In this document: one piece after another, positions 15,300 through 24,813 of the stretch
Layout: each line of letters begins with the position of its first letter
Position numbering within the stretch: position 1 is the first letter of the stretch
Source of the DNA: Sulfopaludibacter sp963815475
Lineage (GTDB): Bacteria; Acidobacteriota; Terriglobia; Bryobacterales; Bryobacteraceae
Assembly (NCBI GenBank): GCA_963815475.1
Contig: CAWFHD010000001.1
Span: forward strand, 1,302,001-1,366,000
DNA length: 64,000 nucleotides
Reading direction: 5' to 3'
Notes under the pieces: generated by a model
What the model saw: the letters and a program-made list of their open reading frames with translations, nothing else
What the model was told of the DNA's origin: nothing
Databases searched by the model: none
Translations under genes and position numbers: made by a program

Positions 15300-15326
15300 T
15301 TGATGGTATTGGATTGAGTTTAATAC
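15300..15326 (+). promoter_or_regulatory. Possible fabG promoter
   Basis: TTGATG (15300-15305) and TAATAC (15321-15326) are spaced 15 bp apart in an AT-rich stretch before fabG. The -10 overlaps the outer repeat GATTGAGTTTAA, so integration of element 2 could alter fabG expression. The spacing is shorter than ideal. Confidence 0.35.
15312..15323. repeat. Candidate attR (outer repeat of element 2)
   Basis: GATTGAGTTTAA is identical to 4672-4683. It lies 26 bp before the fabG start codon. Confidence 0.45.
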
Positions 15327-15349
15327 CACAACATCCTTAGGGAGAAAAA

Positions 15350-16084
15350 ATGTTCAACCGAGTTGCCTTCGTTACAGGCGCCAGCCGTGGAATCGGACGT
15401 TCGATCGCTCTGACCCTCTGCCGTCAGGGCTTCGACATCATCGTCGCCTCCCCCGAGATCGAAAAGAACGAGGAAGTGGCGGCTGAGATTCGCGCCTGCA
15501 GCGGAGATGCGATGACCGTGAACCTCGACGTCACCTCGCCCGAGTCCGTCAAGGCGGCCTTCGCCAAAGCCATCCAGGACAAGACGCGCATCGACGTCCT
15601 GGTCAACAACGCCGGTGTCACGCGCGATGGCTTGGCCGTCCGTATGAAGCAAGCCGATTGGGACCTGGTGCTCAGCATCAATCTCAACGGCGCGTTCTCG
15701 TGCATCCAGCAGGTGCTGCCCGGCATGATGCGCAACCGCTGGGGGCGCATCGTGAATATCTCTTCTGTGGTCGGACAGGCGGGGCAGGCCGGACAGGCCA
15801 ACTATGCGGCGTCGAAGGCGGGCCTGATCGGGCTCACTAAATCGCTGGCGCAGGAAATGGGAAGCCGCGGCATCACCGTGAACGCGGTCGCGCCGGGCTA
15901 CATCGCCACCGATATGACCAAGGACCTGCCCGAGGAACTCAAGCAAAAGATGATGGCAGCGATCCCGCTCGCCCGCATGGGCAAGCCCGAAGACATCGCC
16001 GCCGCCGTGAAGTTCCTGGTGAGCGAAGACGCCTCCTACATCACCGGCCACGTCCTGGCAGTCAACGGCGGAATGTACATGTAG
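15350..16084 (+). CDS. fabG: 3-oxoacyl-[ACP] reductase (short-chain dehydrogenase)
   Basis: A 244-residue classical SDR. It has the Rossmann glycine motif TGASRGIG (residues 9-16), NNAG (about 87-90) and a catalytic Ser (NISS), followed by Y-x-x-x-K (NYAASK, about 148-152). The C terminus has the PGYIATDMT and VNGGMYM features of FabG. It reduces 3-oxoacyl-ACP with NADPH in fatty acid synthesis. Other SDRs with near-identical motifs reduce acetoacetyl-CoA or polyketide intermediates, and no fab gene lies beside it, so the exact substrate is not certain. GGGAG lies 5 nt before ATG 15350. Confidence 0.88.
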   Translation: MFNRVAFVTGASRGIGRSIALTLCRQGFDIIVASPEIEKNEEVAAEIRACSGDAMTVNLDVTSPESVKAAFAKAIQDKTRIDVLVNNAGVTRDGLAVRMKQADWDLVLSINLNGAFSCIQQVLPGMMRNRWGRIVNISSVVGQAGQAGQANYAASKAGLIGLTKSLAQEMGSRGITVNAVAPGYIATDMTKDLPEELKQKMMAAIPLARMGKPEDIAAAVKFLVSEDASYITGHVLAVNGGMYM

Positions 16085-16124
16085 CTTTTCCTCCTTAGCC
16101 AGGAAATAGCGCTAAAGTAATGGA

Positions 16125-17876
16125 GTGATCCGCCTCTTCGCCCCCTATCTCTGCGCCCTGTCCCTCACCGCCGCGCCGGCCCTTGACGTCTGGTCCGCCA
16201 AGTCCGAGATCCGCACCGTCGAACCGAATGACGCCCTCAAGCTCTCCGGCGTCCGCAACGGCGATCTCTACCGCGCCACGCTCACCAACACCGGCAAGAC
16301 CGCCGTCCACGTGAAGGAGGTCGCGCTCTTCCGCATCGTCCATCAACTTCCCGACGACACGCGCCTGTATGGCGAGAGTTTCCAGATGCTGTCGCAGACT
16401 GCCGGCACTCTCGGCAAGCCCGTGAATCTCGCCTACGACGAACTGGCGCATTACAAGATTCCGCAGCCCGCCGACGCCCGCGTGGTCACCGGCATGATGA
16501 CCCTCACGCCCGCTCCGGGCGAGACCATGCTCCTCGGCTTCACCAGTTGCCGCCGCTTCAACGGCCGCTTCTATCTGCGCCCTCACTCCATCGAAGTGGT
16601 GCAGGACACCGAAGGCCTCGCGCTGCAGCCGGGCGAGAAATGGGAGCTCGAAGAATTCCTCTATGCCGCCGGCCCCAACCGCGCGGCGCTGCTCACAAAA
16701 CTTGCCGACCGCATTGATCAGAACCATCCGCCGCTGAAATTCAAGAACCCGCCCGCCGGATGGTGCTCGTGGTACTGCTTCGGCGCGCGCGTCACCGCCA
16801 GGAACGTGATGGACAATCTCAGCGCCATCGCCAAGGATGTGCCGCAGCTCAAATACGTCCAGCTCGACGATGGCTATCAGCCCGCCATGGGCGATTGGCT
16901 CGAGACCGGCAAAGCCTTCGGCGGCGACGTCAAAGGCGTGCTCGAAGCCATTCGCAAACAAGGCTTCGAACCGGCCATCTGGGTGGCGCCGTTCATCGCC
17001 GAAAAGGACTCTCACCTCTTCCAGCAGCATCCCGACTGGTTCATGAAGGGTGACGACGGCCAGCCGCTGCCCTCCAGCCAGGTCACCTTCCAGGGCTGGC
17101 GCCACGGCCCATGGTACGCGCTCGATGGCACCAACCCTGCGGTGCAAAAGCATCTGGAGAACGTCTTCCGCACGATGCGGCAGGAGTGGGGCGTCACCTA
17201 TTTCAAGCTCGATGCGAACTTCTGGGGCGCCATGCACGGCGGTCGCCTCTCCGACCCAAATGCCACCCGCATCGAGGCCTATCGACGCGGCATGCAGGCC
17301 GTGCTGCGCGGGTCTGGCGATAGCTTCATTCTCGGCTGCAACCATCCGGTCTGGGCGTCCTTCGGCCTGATCCACGGTTCGCGCAGTTCCGGCGACATCA
17401 GCCGCAAGTGGGCCACCTTCGAGACGGTCGCGCGCCAGAACTTGAATCGCAATTGGCAGAACGGGCGGCTGTGGTGGAACGATCCCGACGCCGTCACGCT
17501 TTCCGGCAATCTGCCCGCCGAGGAGTACCGTTTCCACGCCACCATGGCGATGGCTACCGGAGGCCTGGTCCTCTCGGGCGATGACCTCAGCACTCTCCCG
17601 CCCGATCGCCTGGCCACGCTCAAGAAACTCCTGCCGCCTACCGGAGTCGCCGCCGAGTTCGAAGACGAGAGCCTGCAAATCGGAACGGTGAAGCTGAAGG
17701 ACCGGACGCTGCTCTGCCTCTTCAACTGGTCGGCCGAGCCCGAAAAGCTGGCGGTGAAGCTGCCCAAAGCGGGACAAGTTACCGAGCTCTGGAGCGAAGA
17801 AAAACTAGGCCGCCAGCAAGGAACGCTCCAAGTGGAACTAAAAGGCCACGAAGGCAAGGTGCTGGTGCTCCAGTAG
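16125..17876 (+). CDS. Secreted alpha-galactosidase-like glycoside hydrolase (GH36/GH27 clan)
   Basis: A 583-residue protein beginning at GTG 16125 with a short signal peptide (about residues 1-18). An N-terminal beta domain (20-200) precedes a TIM barrel. The barrel contains WCSWY, LDDGYQ, the nucleophile motif FKLDANFWG and a later SGDIS with the probable acid/base Asp, as in GH36/27/31-clan alpha-galactosidases. A C-terminal beta domain follows. It probably releases terminal alpha-galactose from oligosaccharides or plant glycans outside the cytoplasm. The only other start near here (ATG 16120) is out of frame and stops at once. Confidence 0.85.
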   Translation: MIRLFAPYLCALSLTAAPALDVWSAKSEIRTVEPNDALKLSGVRNGDLYRATLTNTGKTAVHVKEVALFRIVHQLPDDTRLYGESFQMLSQTAGTLGKPVNLAYDELAHYKIPQPADARVVTGMMTLTPAPGETMLLGFTSCRRFNGRFYLRPHSIEVVQDTEGLALQPGEKWELEEFLYAAGPNRAALLTKLADRIDQNHPPLKFKNPPAGWCSWYCFGARVTARNVMDNLSAIAKDVPQLKYVQLDDGYQPAMGDWLETGKAFGGDVKGVLEAIRKQGFEPAIWVAPFIAEKDSHLFQQHPDWFMKGDDGQPLPSSQVTFQGWRHGPWYALDGTNPAVQKHLENVFRTMRQEWGVTYFKLDANFWGAMHGGRLSDPNATRIEAYRRGMQAVLRGSGDSFILGCNHPVWASFGLIHGSRSSGDISRKWATFETVARQNLNRNWQNGRLWWNDPDAVTLSGNLPAEEYRFHATMAMATGGLVLSGDDLSTLPPDRLATLKKLLPPTGVAAEFEDESLQIGTVKLKDRTLLCLFNWSAEPEKLAVKLPKAGQVTELWSEEKLGRQQGTLQVELKGHEGKVLVLQ

Positions 17877-19242
17877 CTACTTCATCTCCCCAAGCATTGT
17901 GGGGATCAACTCGCAGACCGTCGGATGAATGTGCACCGCCCGCTGGATCACGGTATACGGAGCCTTCGCATACATCGTGTCCAGAATGCAGTGGATCGCC
18001 TCGTCGCCGCCGGTACCCAAAATCGCAGCGCCCAGAATCTGCCGCGTCTCGGCATCCACCACCACCTTCATGAAGCCCTGCGATTCGCCCTTCTCCACCG
18101 CACGCCCCACCTTCGTCATCGGTCGCTTGCCGATCAGCAGCTTTCGACCGGTCGCCCGAGCCTGCGCTTCCGTCATTCCGCAGCGCCCCAGCGGCGGATC
18201 GATATAGAGGTTGTACGCCGTAATCCGGTCGCTCACTCTGCGTGGATCGTGATCCAGCAAATTGGCCGCCGCGATCTCCCCGTCGTTATATGACGTGTGC
18301 GTAAACGCGCCCTTGCCATTGCAGTCTCCCATCGCCCAAATGCCAGGCACGCTGGTGCGCAGTTCGTCATCCACCTGAATGTAGCCGCGCTCGTTCACCG
18401 TCACCCCTGCTTTGTCGAGTCCGAGATCGTCCGTATTGGGACGCCGCCCCACCGCCAGCAGCACGTGCGACCCGATGATCTCAGGCTCGCCTTCCGTGCA
18501 TTCCGCGTGAGCCGCAACATCGTTGCCCTTCGATGCAAACCGATGCAGTTCGCGTTCAGCCGGACCGTGATGCCTTCGGCTTCCAGAATCTCCCGAATCC
18601 CCGCCGACACATCTTTGTCTTCCCGCGACACCAGGCGCGCGCCTTTCTCGATGATCGTGACCTGGCTGCCGAATCGCCGGAACATCTGCCCGAACTCAAG
18701 CCCCACATAGCTGCCGCCCACCACAATCAAATGGCGCGGCACGAAGTCCACGCCCATCATCGACGAGTTGGTCAAGTACGGAACACTGTCGACCCCCGGC
18801 ATGTCGCGGAGCGACGGCGCGGCCGCCTACGTTGATGAAGATGCGATCCGCCGTCAGACGCTCCGAGCCCCACGCTCACTTCACGGGCCGATTCGAATCG
18901 CGCATGGCCCTGATAAACCGTGGCGTTCGCCATGCCGCGCAGCCACGCCTCCACGCCGGTCCGCGATTTGCCCGAGATCTCATCCTTCCGCGCCTTGACG
19001 CGCTTCATGTCGACGTCGACCGCAGTAGCCATCACGCCAAACTCCGACGCGCGCGCCACCATGCGGGCGGCATACGCACTCGCAACCATCGTCTTAGTCG
19101 GAATGCACCCTGTGTTAATGCAGGTGCCGCCGAATAGCTTGCGCTCGATCACCGCGACTTTCATGCCGGCAGCGGTCATCCGCGAAGTGAGCATGGGACC
19201 GGCTTGGCCGGTCCCGATAACGATAGCATCGAAGTGAGGCAT
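17877..19242 (-). pseudogene. FAD/NAD-linked disulfide oxidoreductase (Lpd/MerA type), frameshifted
   Basis: The pieces together cover a full protein of about 455 residues. The N-terminal piece (19242 to about 18880) has the FAD motif DAIVIGTGQAG and the redox disulfide GGTCINTGCIPTKT. The middle piece has the NAD motif IVVGGSYVGLEFG. The C-terminal piece (to 17877) has VPGIWAMGDC and the dimerisation domain with HIHPTVCELIP. Frame changes occur near 18880, 18825 and 18535. The total span is one base over a multiple of three, so indel errors could explain the break. Intact relatives include dihydrolipoamide dehydrogenase and mercuric reductase-like enzymes; the substrate is unknown. Confidence 0.85.
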
Positions 19243-19284
19243 GGCGATGCTATCAGGTTAGTATCGAAGTCTGTCGTGTGCCAA

Positions 19285-20862
19285 CTAATCTGAGCCCGAT
19301 TGCGCCGCTAAGGCCGCAACCGCCGCCGCCCGCCGCTGTCCCACCGCATCGGCAGTGCCATGCCACTGCGTGAACGACTCCCGCACCAGCCGGGCAATCG
19401 ACGTGCGATTCTGCACGATCACCTTCATCCAGCCCCAGAGTGTCTTGGGCGGAAAGTAGATGCCGCGGAAAAAGATGCGCGAAACCAGATGGCTGATCTT
19501 ATACGGCACAGGTTCGTTGGCGATCGCATCCAGGGCCTTGTCCGTCGCCGCAGGGCTGTATGCATTGAACCAGGCGTAGCGCACTTCGGTCTGCACCTCG
19601 GGCACCGTCATATTTAACGGCGTGTGCGCCATCTGGAACGGCGCGAAATCCAGCCAGTGCTTGGGACGTGTCAGCCGGCCTTCCTTCAACAGCCGGTCAT
19701 AGAGCGGCGTGGACGGGAACGGCGTGATCTGCCCGAACACCGGCAGCACCGGAGGCCACGTCCGAACCTGCTCCAGCGTCCGTTCCGCGACGCCCGGCGG
19801 TATCGTGATCCAGGCCGAAGATGAACGACGTGATCGCATAAATATTCCGCTGCGCCAGCCTGTCCAGCACCTGCCGCATACTCCGCCGGTTTGTTGAACG
19901 TCTTGTTGACGCTCGCCAGATTGGCCGGGTCCAGCGACTCCATCCCGATGAAGATCCACTTGCCGCCCGATTCCGCAATCAGGTCCACCAGCTCCTCGTC
20001 GCGCAGCAGGTTGGCGCTGATCTGCCCCACCCAGTTGAGCTGCGCATCCGCCGCGATGATGTCGCGCAACAGCGACTTGGTCCGCTTTACGTTGATGGCG
20101 AAATTGTCGTCCACGAAGAACACGGCTACCTGCCCCTTGCTGCCGCGCGCGCGCGCCTTCAGCCGCAGCAGTTCGTCGACAATGCTCTGGTTGGTGCGGA
20201 AGCGGATGGAATCGCCGAAGAAGCCGGTCACGGTGCAGAACTCGCAGCCATAAGGACAGCCGCGGCCGCTCTCGATGGGAATGATGTGGAAGGTTTCCCA
20301 ACTGTATCCGAAGTGCGCCATGATGGGCCGAAAGAACCCCGGGATGCGGTTGAACTGTTTGAGGTCGAGCGTCTCCCACGGGATCATGGATAGTCCTGCA
20401 GGGTCGGTTTGCGCTCCTGCCCGAAAGCATCCACCGGCGCGTAGATTTCCTTGAGTTCTGGCCGCGGCGGCGTCCGCCACAATGCGCGGCCAAGTCTCGT
20501 CCGCCTCGCCCAACGCGATGGCGTCGGCGTGCCGCGGTCCGCCGTCGCGTCCCAGTGGCTCGTCGGGGCATTCAGTGACGTGCGGTCCGCCCATCACCAC
20601 GCGGAATCCGGCGGCGCGCAGTGCATCGGCCACCCGGTAAGCCTTTGCAATCATCCGGGTCATGGCGCCGATCCCTACCAGGCCGATCTCCTTCGCCCTG
20701 CGCGAACTCCACCAGTTCGGCGTCGGTCATAGGATGCGTGTTGCCATCGATCAGCAGCACCTCGTGTCCAGGCGGCGTAAGTGCCTGTAAAAGAAACATC
20801 CAAAGGTGCGGCATGAAGTTTTGCGTCACGCCATTGTCGGGATTATAGAGCAGTATCCTCAT
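19285..20862 (-). pseudogene. B12-binding radical SAM protein, multiply frameshifted
   Basis: The 1578-nt span corresponds to about 525 codons. The N-terminal part (MRILLYNPDNGV...) is a cobalamin-binding domain with VVMGGPHVTECPDE. The radical SAM core has C-x3-C-x2-C (GRGCPYGCEFCTV) and VFFVDDNF. The C-terminal region is typical of the B12-radical SAM group, whose members methylate or rearrange lipids, hopanoids and other metabolites. Frames change near 20700, again around 20470 and 20400 (mutually compensating), and several times between 19900 and 19780. Conserved residues continue across every shift, which points to indels in sequence data or very recent decay. Confidence 0.82.
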
Positions 20863-21077
20863 CCAAGTGCCGGCTTCGAGCGGCGAGGGCGCCGCTGAGT
20901 TTTCCTCTCCCCGGCAAGTCGTCCCAGACGTTGGTTGAGCAGGAGCTGGCCCCAGTCAGCGGACAGGATGGGTGTCGGTTGTGTTAAAAATTATACCAAA
21001 TTTCGAAAGCATGTGAACGGCCCCGTACAATTAATGGAACCAATGGGAGCCGGTGTTCGGAGCCGCCGTCGCTGAGG

Positions 21078-22001
21078 CTAATTAATGGTGTTGCCGCCGT
21101 CCTCGTAAGGCTCCGGGTGCACCGTCACATCCGCCCCCGGCGCGATCTCCTGGATGGCCGCTTCCACCGTATCGGTCAACCGATGCGCCTGCTTCAGCGA
21201 CTGCTCCCCATCCACCAGCACATGCAGGTCGATGAACAGTCGTGGACCCGAGTAGCGAATCCGCAGATTGTGGCAATCCAGAACGCCTGGCACCGCGTTC
21301 ACCACCGCCGCCACCCGCTCTTCCATGCCGCTGGGCGCGCGGTCCATCAAGGCGTCGATCGACCGCCTCCCCAATTGCGTGCTCACAAAAGCCACCAGCG
21401 CCGAAACCCCCAACGCCGCCACCGCATCGCCCTGCCGCAGCCACCCCGCCGAGGGAGCCCAATCCGCCACCTTCACCGCCAGCAGTCCGAAGATCACCAC
21501 CGCCGAGCTCCACACGTCGGTCTCGAAGTGCAGCGCATCCGCCTCCAACGCCTGGCTGTGGTATTTCTTCGCCGTCCGTGCCAGCACTCGCGAGCGCGAG
21601 ATGTCCACCGCAATCGAGGTCAGCATCACCAGGAACGACCAGCCAGTGACCTGTACGTCCACACGATGCTCGGCCAGGCGGTGCACTGCCTTCCACACCA
21701 CCCAGGCGCACGTTACCAGCAGCAGTAGAGTCTCGAGAAATGCCGACAGGTTTTCCAGCTTGCCGTGGCCGTAGAGGTGGGTGCGATCCGGCGGACGCGA
21801 GGAAATCCGCACCGCCACCAGGGTCATGCCGGCAGCGATCAGATCCAGCCCGGAATGCGCCGCCTCAGCCAGGATGCCGAGGCTTCCCGTGGTCAGGCCC
21901 ACGACGAGCTTGAACCCCGTGAGGCCCACGGCGGCAAGGAGCGAGCGTAGCGCGACCGACTGTTTCTCGCGGTCCTCGGAGGGCAAAATCGGAGCGATCA
22001 A
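21078..22001 (-). CDS. Cation diffusion facilitator (CDF) family metal transporter
   Basis: A 307-residue protein with a likely TTG start at 22001. Six predicted membrane helices cover about 20-210. H-x3-D metal site motifs are present in TM2 (HSGLDLIAAG) and TM5 (ADALHFETDVWSS). A C-terminal cytoplasmic ferredoxin-like domain (215-300) contains HNLRIRYSGPRLFIDLHVLVD. CDF proteins export divalent cations such as Zn, Cd, Fe or Mn from the cytoplasm by proton antiport. The histidine in TM2 favours a Zn/Cd-type site, but specificity cannot be read securely. It is separated from its neighbours and probably monocistronic. Confidence 0.9.
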   Translation of the reverse strand: MIAPILPSEDREKQSVALRSLLAAVGLTGFKLVVGLTTGSLGILAEAAHSGLDLIAAGMTLVAVRISSRPPDRTHLYGHGKLENLSAFLETLLLLVTCAWVVWKAVHRLAEHRVDVQVTGWSFLVMLTSIAVDISRSRVLARTAKKYHSQALEADALHFETDVWSSAVVIFGLLAVKVADWAPSAGWLRQGDAVAALGVSALVAFVSTQLGRRSIDALMDRAPSGMEERVAAVVNAVPGVLDCHNLRIRYSGPRLFIDLHVLVDGEQSLKQAHRLTDTVEAAIQEIAPGADVTVHPEPYEDGGNTIN

Positions 22002-22044
22002 TCCGTTTTTAGCCTAACACGCGGGATAGGCCGTGCCCGGAACC

Positions 22045-22920
22045 CTACAACTCCTCAATGAAAGTCACGATCGCCGAATGATCCAGATCGCCCTTGCCCC
22101 GATTCATTAGCGCGATCAGCATCTGCTGCACCATGCTGGTCAACGGGAGTGCCACCTTCGCCCCCTCCGCCGCCAGCAGCGCATTGCGCAGGTCCTTCTG
22201 GTGTAGCCGTATGCGAAATCCAGGTTTGAAATTGCGCGCGATCACCATCGGCGCCTTGGCATTCAGCACCGTGCTGCCCGCCAGCCCGCCTTTCACCGCG
22301 TTGAACACCACCTCCGGGTCCAGTCCGCAGCGCGTCGCCAGCGTCAGCGCTTCTCCCATAGCCGCGATGTTGCACGCCACCATGATCTGGTTCGCCAGTT
22401 TCGTGACGTTGCCCGCGCCCACCGCCCCCGTCAGCGTCACCGTCGAACCCATCAGTTGCAGCACCGGCAGCATGCGGTCAAACACCGCCTTGTCGCCGCC
22501 CGCCATGATCGCCAGAGTGCCATCCACCGCCTTCGGTTCGCCGCCGCTTACCGGCGCATCCAGAAATTCCAAGCCTTTGAGGGCGCACGCCGCCGCCACC
22601 TTTTGCGAAACGATCGGGCTGATGGAACTCATGTCCACCACAATGGTCCCGGCCATCGCCCCTTCCAGCACACCGCCCGGCCCGAGCACCGCCTGTTCCA
22701 CCTCGGGACCATCGGGCAGCATCGTGATCGTCATCTCCGACCGCGCCGCCACGTCCGCGCAGGACACACCGCGCTCCACGCCGTCCGCGATCGCCGCATC
22801 CAGCAGCGCCGGCACGATGTCGTACGCCACCACCGTGTGGCCGCCCTTTCGCAAATTCCGCACCATGGGCTTTCCCATAATGCCGAGTCCGATGAATCCG
22901 ATTCGTGACATTGTCGTCAT
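22045..22920 (-). CDS. 2-hydroxy-3-oxopropionate/3-hydroxyisobutyrate dehydrogenase family protein
   Basis: 291 residues from ATG 22920, which has AAAGGA 4-5 nt upstream. It has the NAD-binding motif GFIGLGIMGKPMVRNL, the substrate-site strand FLDAPVSGGEPKA, GAGNVTKLANQ with the catalytic Lys, and the C-terminal helical domain. The family oxidises or reduces beta-hydroxyacids with NAD(P). DAPVSGGE with GEALTLA resembles tartronate semialdehyde reductase (GarR/GlxR), although 3-hydroxyisobutyrate dehydrogenase is equally possible. A paralogue is at 63001-63867. Confidence 0.88.
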   Translation of the reverse strand: MTTMSRIGFIGLGIMGKPMVRNLRKGGHTVVAYDIVPALLDAAIADGVERGVSCADVAARSEMTITMLPDGPEVEQAVLGPGGVLEGAMAGTIVVDMSSISPIVSQKVAAACALKGLEFLDAPVSGGEPKAVDGTLAIMAGGDKAVFDRMLPVLQLMGSTVTLTGAVGAGNVTKLANQIMVACNIAAMGEALTLATRCGLDPEVVFNAVKGGLAGSTVLNAKAPMVIARNFKPGFRIRLHQKDLRNALLAAEGAKVALPLTSMVQQMLIALMNRGKGDLDHSAIVTFIEEL

Positions 22921-23005
22921 AGTCCTTTCTGGAAAAATGCCGGAAAGGATAGTGATAGCACGAATAAGAAGGGAACTTTCCCGTAATCTGATCGTCTGAC
23001 AGTCT

Positions 23006-24286
23006 ATGCGAAGCGCCCTGGCATTGCTCTGTCTGTTTCTGCCGGCACTGGCCCAAACCCCGGCCGGCAAATGGTCTTCAGATACGAAGTGGTTCGATCA
23101 GGACCGCTACCAGCGCCTGGAATTGAAAGTCGATGGCGATCAACTGACCGGCACGCTCGGCTCCTCCAAGCTGACGGGCACGTTTCGCGCCGGAGCCATC
23201 GAGATCGCGATCAAAGAGGGGAAGGACTTCGCCGAGGAACTGCATGGCCGGCTCGAGGGCGACCGCATCGTCGGCACGGGCAAAGTGACGCAAGGTGAAC
23301 AGTCCGCCGATCTGACCTGGGAAGCGCGGCGCGTTTCCGCCACTCCCCCCGCGCCTCGCGCACACACATTCGAGCCGACGCAATTCCAGCATTTCTTCAC
23401 CGAGAAGATCGAGCCGGTCCTGCACCTCAACCCGGGCGACACCGTGAAGACCTGGTCGGTGGATGCCGGAGGCACAGACTCCAAGGGTGTGCGCCGCACT
23501 TCGGGCGGCAATCCGCTCACCGGTCCGTTCTATGTGGAAGGCGCGATGCCCGGCGATACCCTGGCGATTCACTTCAACCGGATCCGGCTGAATCGCGATA
23601 GCGCGATCAGCGGCGCTATGATCGCCGGTAACGCCCTCAACCCCGGCTACGTAGGACAGCGCAAGCCTGTGGAAGGCTACGACTCCGATTGGAAGATCGA
23701 CCGTGAAGCCGGCTACGCCATGCTGAAGAAACCCACCGACAAGTTGAAGGATTACCGCGTGCCTCTGGCCCCGATGCTCGGCTGCGTCGGCGTAGCGCCG
23801 GGCGGCGGGAACCAGTACCGCTCGGGATCGCTGGGAGGCTATGGCGGCAACATGGACTACAACCAGCTTCGCGAGGGTGTCACCGTCTATCTCGGTGTGA
23901 ATGTTCCGGGCGCTTTGCTGTTCGTGGGAGACGGCCACGCCGCGCAGGGCGCTGGCGAACTCACCGGCGATGCGCTTGAAACCTCCATGGACATCGAATT
24001 CACCGTAGACCTGCAGCCCAATTCGTCGATCGGCGGTCCGCGCTTCGAGAACGCCGATTATCTGATGGCCAGCGGCATTGCGGGCAGTGTCGACGACGCC
24101 TTACGCGGCGCGACCACCAACCTGGTCCGCTGGCTCGAAAAAAAATACGGCTTCAATGCCGCGGAAGTGTCATCCGTGTTAGGAACATCGATGGTATACG
24201 AGGTCGCCGAAGTGGTGGATCCGTCCATCCATGTGGTGGCCAAGATTCCGAAATCTGTTCTGGCAGCGCTGAAACCGGCGAATTGA
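23006..24286 (+). CDS. Secreted acetamidase/formamidase family protein
   Basis: 426 residues with a signal peptide (MRSALALLCLFLPALAQ). Residues about 20-105 form a beta-rich extra domain, followed by the FmdA/AmdA fold. That fold shows HFFTEKIEPVLHLNPGDTV, GNPLTGPFYVEGAMPGDTL, the loop MLGCVGVAPGG and GDGHAAQGAGELTGDALE, all characteristic. The family hydrolyses short-chain amides to acid and ammonia. Export and the added N-terminal domain differ from the cytoplasmic enzymes and are common in Acidobacteriota. The substrate is not known. Confidence 0.88.
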   Translation: MRSALALLCLFLPALAQTPAGKWSSDTKWFDQDRYQRLELKVDGDQLTGTLGSSKLTGTFRAGAIEIAIKEGKDFAEELHGRLEGDRIVGTGKVTQGEQSADLTWEARRVSATPPAPRAHTFEPTQFQHFFTEKIEPVLHLNPGDTVKTWSVDAGGTDSKGVRRTSGGNPLTGPFYVEGAMPGDTLAIHFNRIRLNRDSAISGAMIAGNALNPGYVGQRKPVEGYDSDWKIDREAGYAMLKKPTDKLKDYRVPLAPMLGCVGVAPGGGNQYRSGSLGGYGGNMDYNQLREGVTVYLGVNVPGALLFVGDGHAAQGAGELTGDALETSMDIEFTVDLQPNSSIGGPRFENADYLMASGIAGSVDDALRGATTNLVRWLEKKYGFNAAEVSSVLGTSMVYEVAEVVDPSIHVVAKIPKSVLAALKPAN

Positions 24287-24456
24287 ATCTTCGACCCGCT
24301 GGGGACCCGCGGCAGTGCTTCTGGAACCTCTCCTATCCACATTTCCATGCGCCTTCCGGATCCAAGCGCCGCTCCCGCAAAAATAGTCCGAATTCGCCCT
24401 TCTGGTACTTGCGTCCCTTCTCCGACAGGCGTAGTCTTCGATTAGGAGTGCCGCAA

Positions 24457-24798
24457 ATGTCGCGGTTTCAGCTCACATCGTTTCTACTCCTGGGTCTTCT
24501 TCTCCCGGCCAGCCTTCCGGCTCGGTCCGACGCGCCCGGCCCCCATTGGCAGGACGGCGAGATCCTTTCCCGCAGAACCATCACCCCGGGCCACCACAAC
24601 AACCACACCCGCTACGTGTACCGCATCAAGGGCGGCGGCTTACAATACACCGCCCGGTTCGACCAGCCTTTGTCGATGGCCCTGTACACTCCGGTGAAAT
24701 TCGCCGTCAGCCGTAATCACTTGCTGGTGCAGGACGCAGACGGCTCGGAATTGAAGGCGAACATCCTTAAAAAGTCAGAACCCATAATTCGGCGCTAG
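24457..24798 (+). CDS. Secreted protein of unknown function
   Basis: 113 residues starting at ATG 24457, chosen because TAGGAG lies 8 nt upstream; the longer frame from 24283 lacks such a signal. An N-terminal signal peptide (about 1-27) precedes a small beta-rich domain (SRRTITPGHHNNHTRYVYRI...GGGLQYTARFDQPL). No catalytic motif is recognised. Its stop codon lies 15 nt before the next gene, so they may share transcription, although that gene has its own promoter-like motif. Confidence 0.7.
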   Translation: MSRFQLTSFLLLGLLLPASLPARSDAPGPHWQDGEILSRRTITPGHHNNHTRYVYRIKGGGLQYTARFDQPLSMALYTPVKFAVSRNHLLVQDADGSELKANILKKSEPIIRR

Positions 24799-24801
24799 AG
24801 C

Positions 24802-24807
24802 TACAAT
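24802..24807 (+). promoter_or_regulatory. -10-like TACAAT just before the 24814 start
   Basis: TACAAT ends 6 nt before the ATG at 24814 and no Shine-Dalgarno is present, suggesting a leaderless transcript. The -35 region is weak. Confidence 0.4.
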
Positions 24808-24813
24808 CCAGTT

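Larger units (their letters stand above)
4672..15323. mobile_element. Element 2: capsid-encoding phage satellite-like island
   Basis: The segment separates ubiD and fabG and is bounded by GATTGAGTTTAA at 4672-4683 and 15312-15323. An inner pair, GTACRCCAATGGTACAC, lies at 4768-4784 and 15238-15254. Within it are a tyrosine integrase, an excisionase-like HTH, replication-type genes, a sigma-like regulator, one HK97-fold major capsid protein and, at the opposite end, membrane and HEPN cargo genes. At about 10.5 kb it lacks portal, terminase, protease, tail and lysis genes, so it is too small for an autonomous tailed phage. The closest described class is the capsid-forming phage-inducible island, but this gene set is more reduced. 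Confidence 0.8.

Noticed and set aside
16095..17777. 560-codon minus-strand frame opposite the alpha-galactosidase
   Set aside because: It is antisense to a clear GH36/27-like gene with catalytic motifs. Long opposite frames are common at this GC content.
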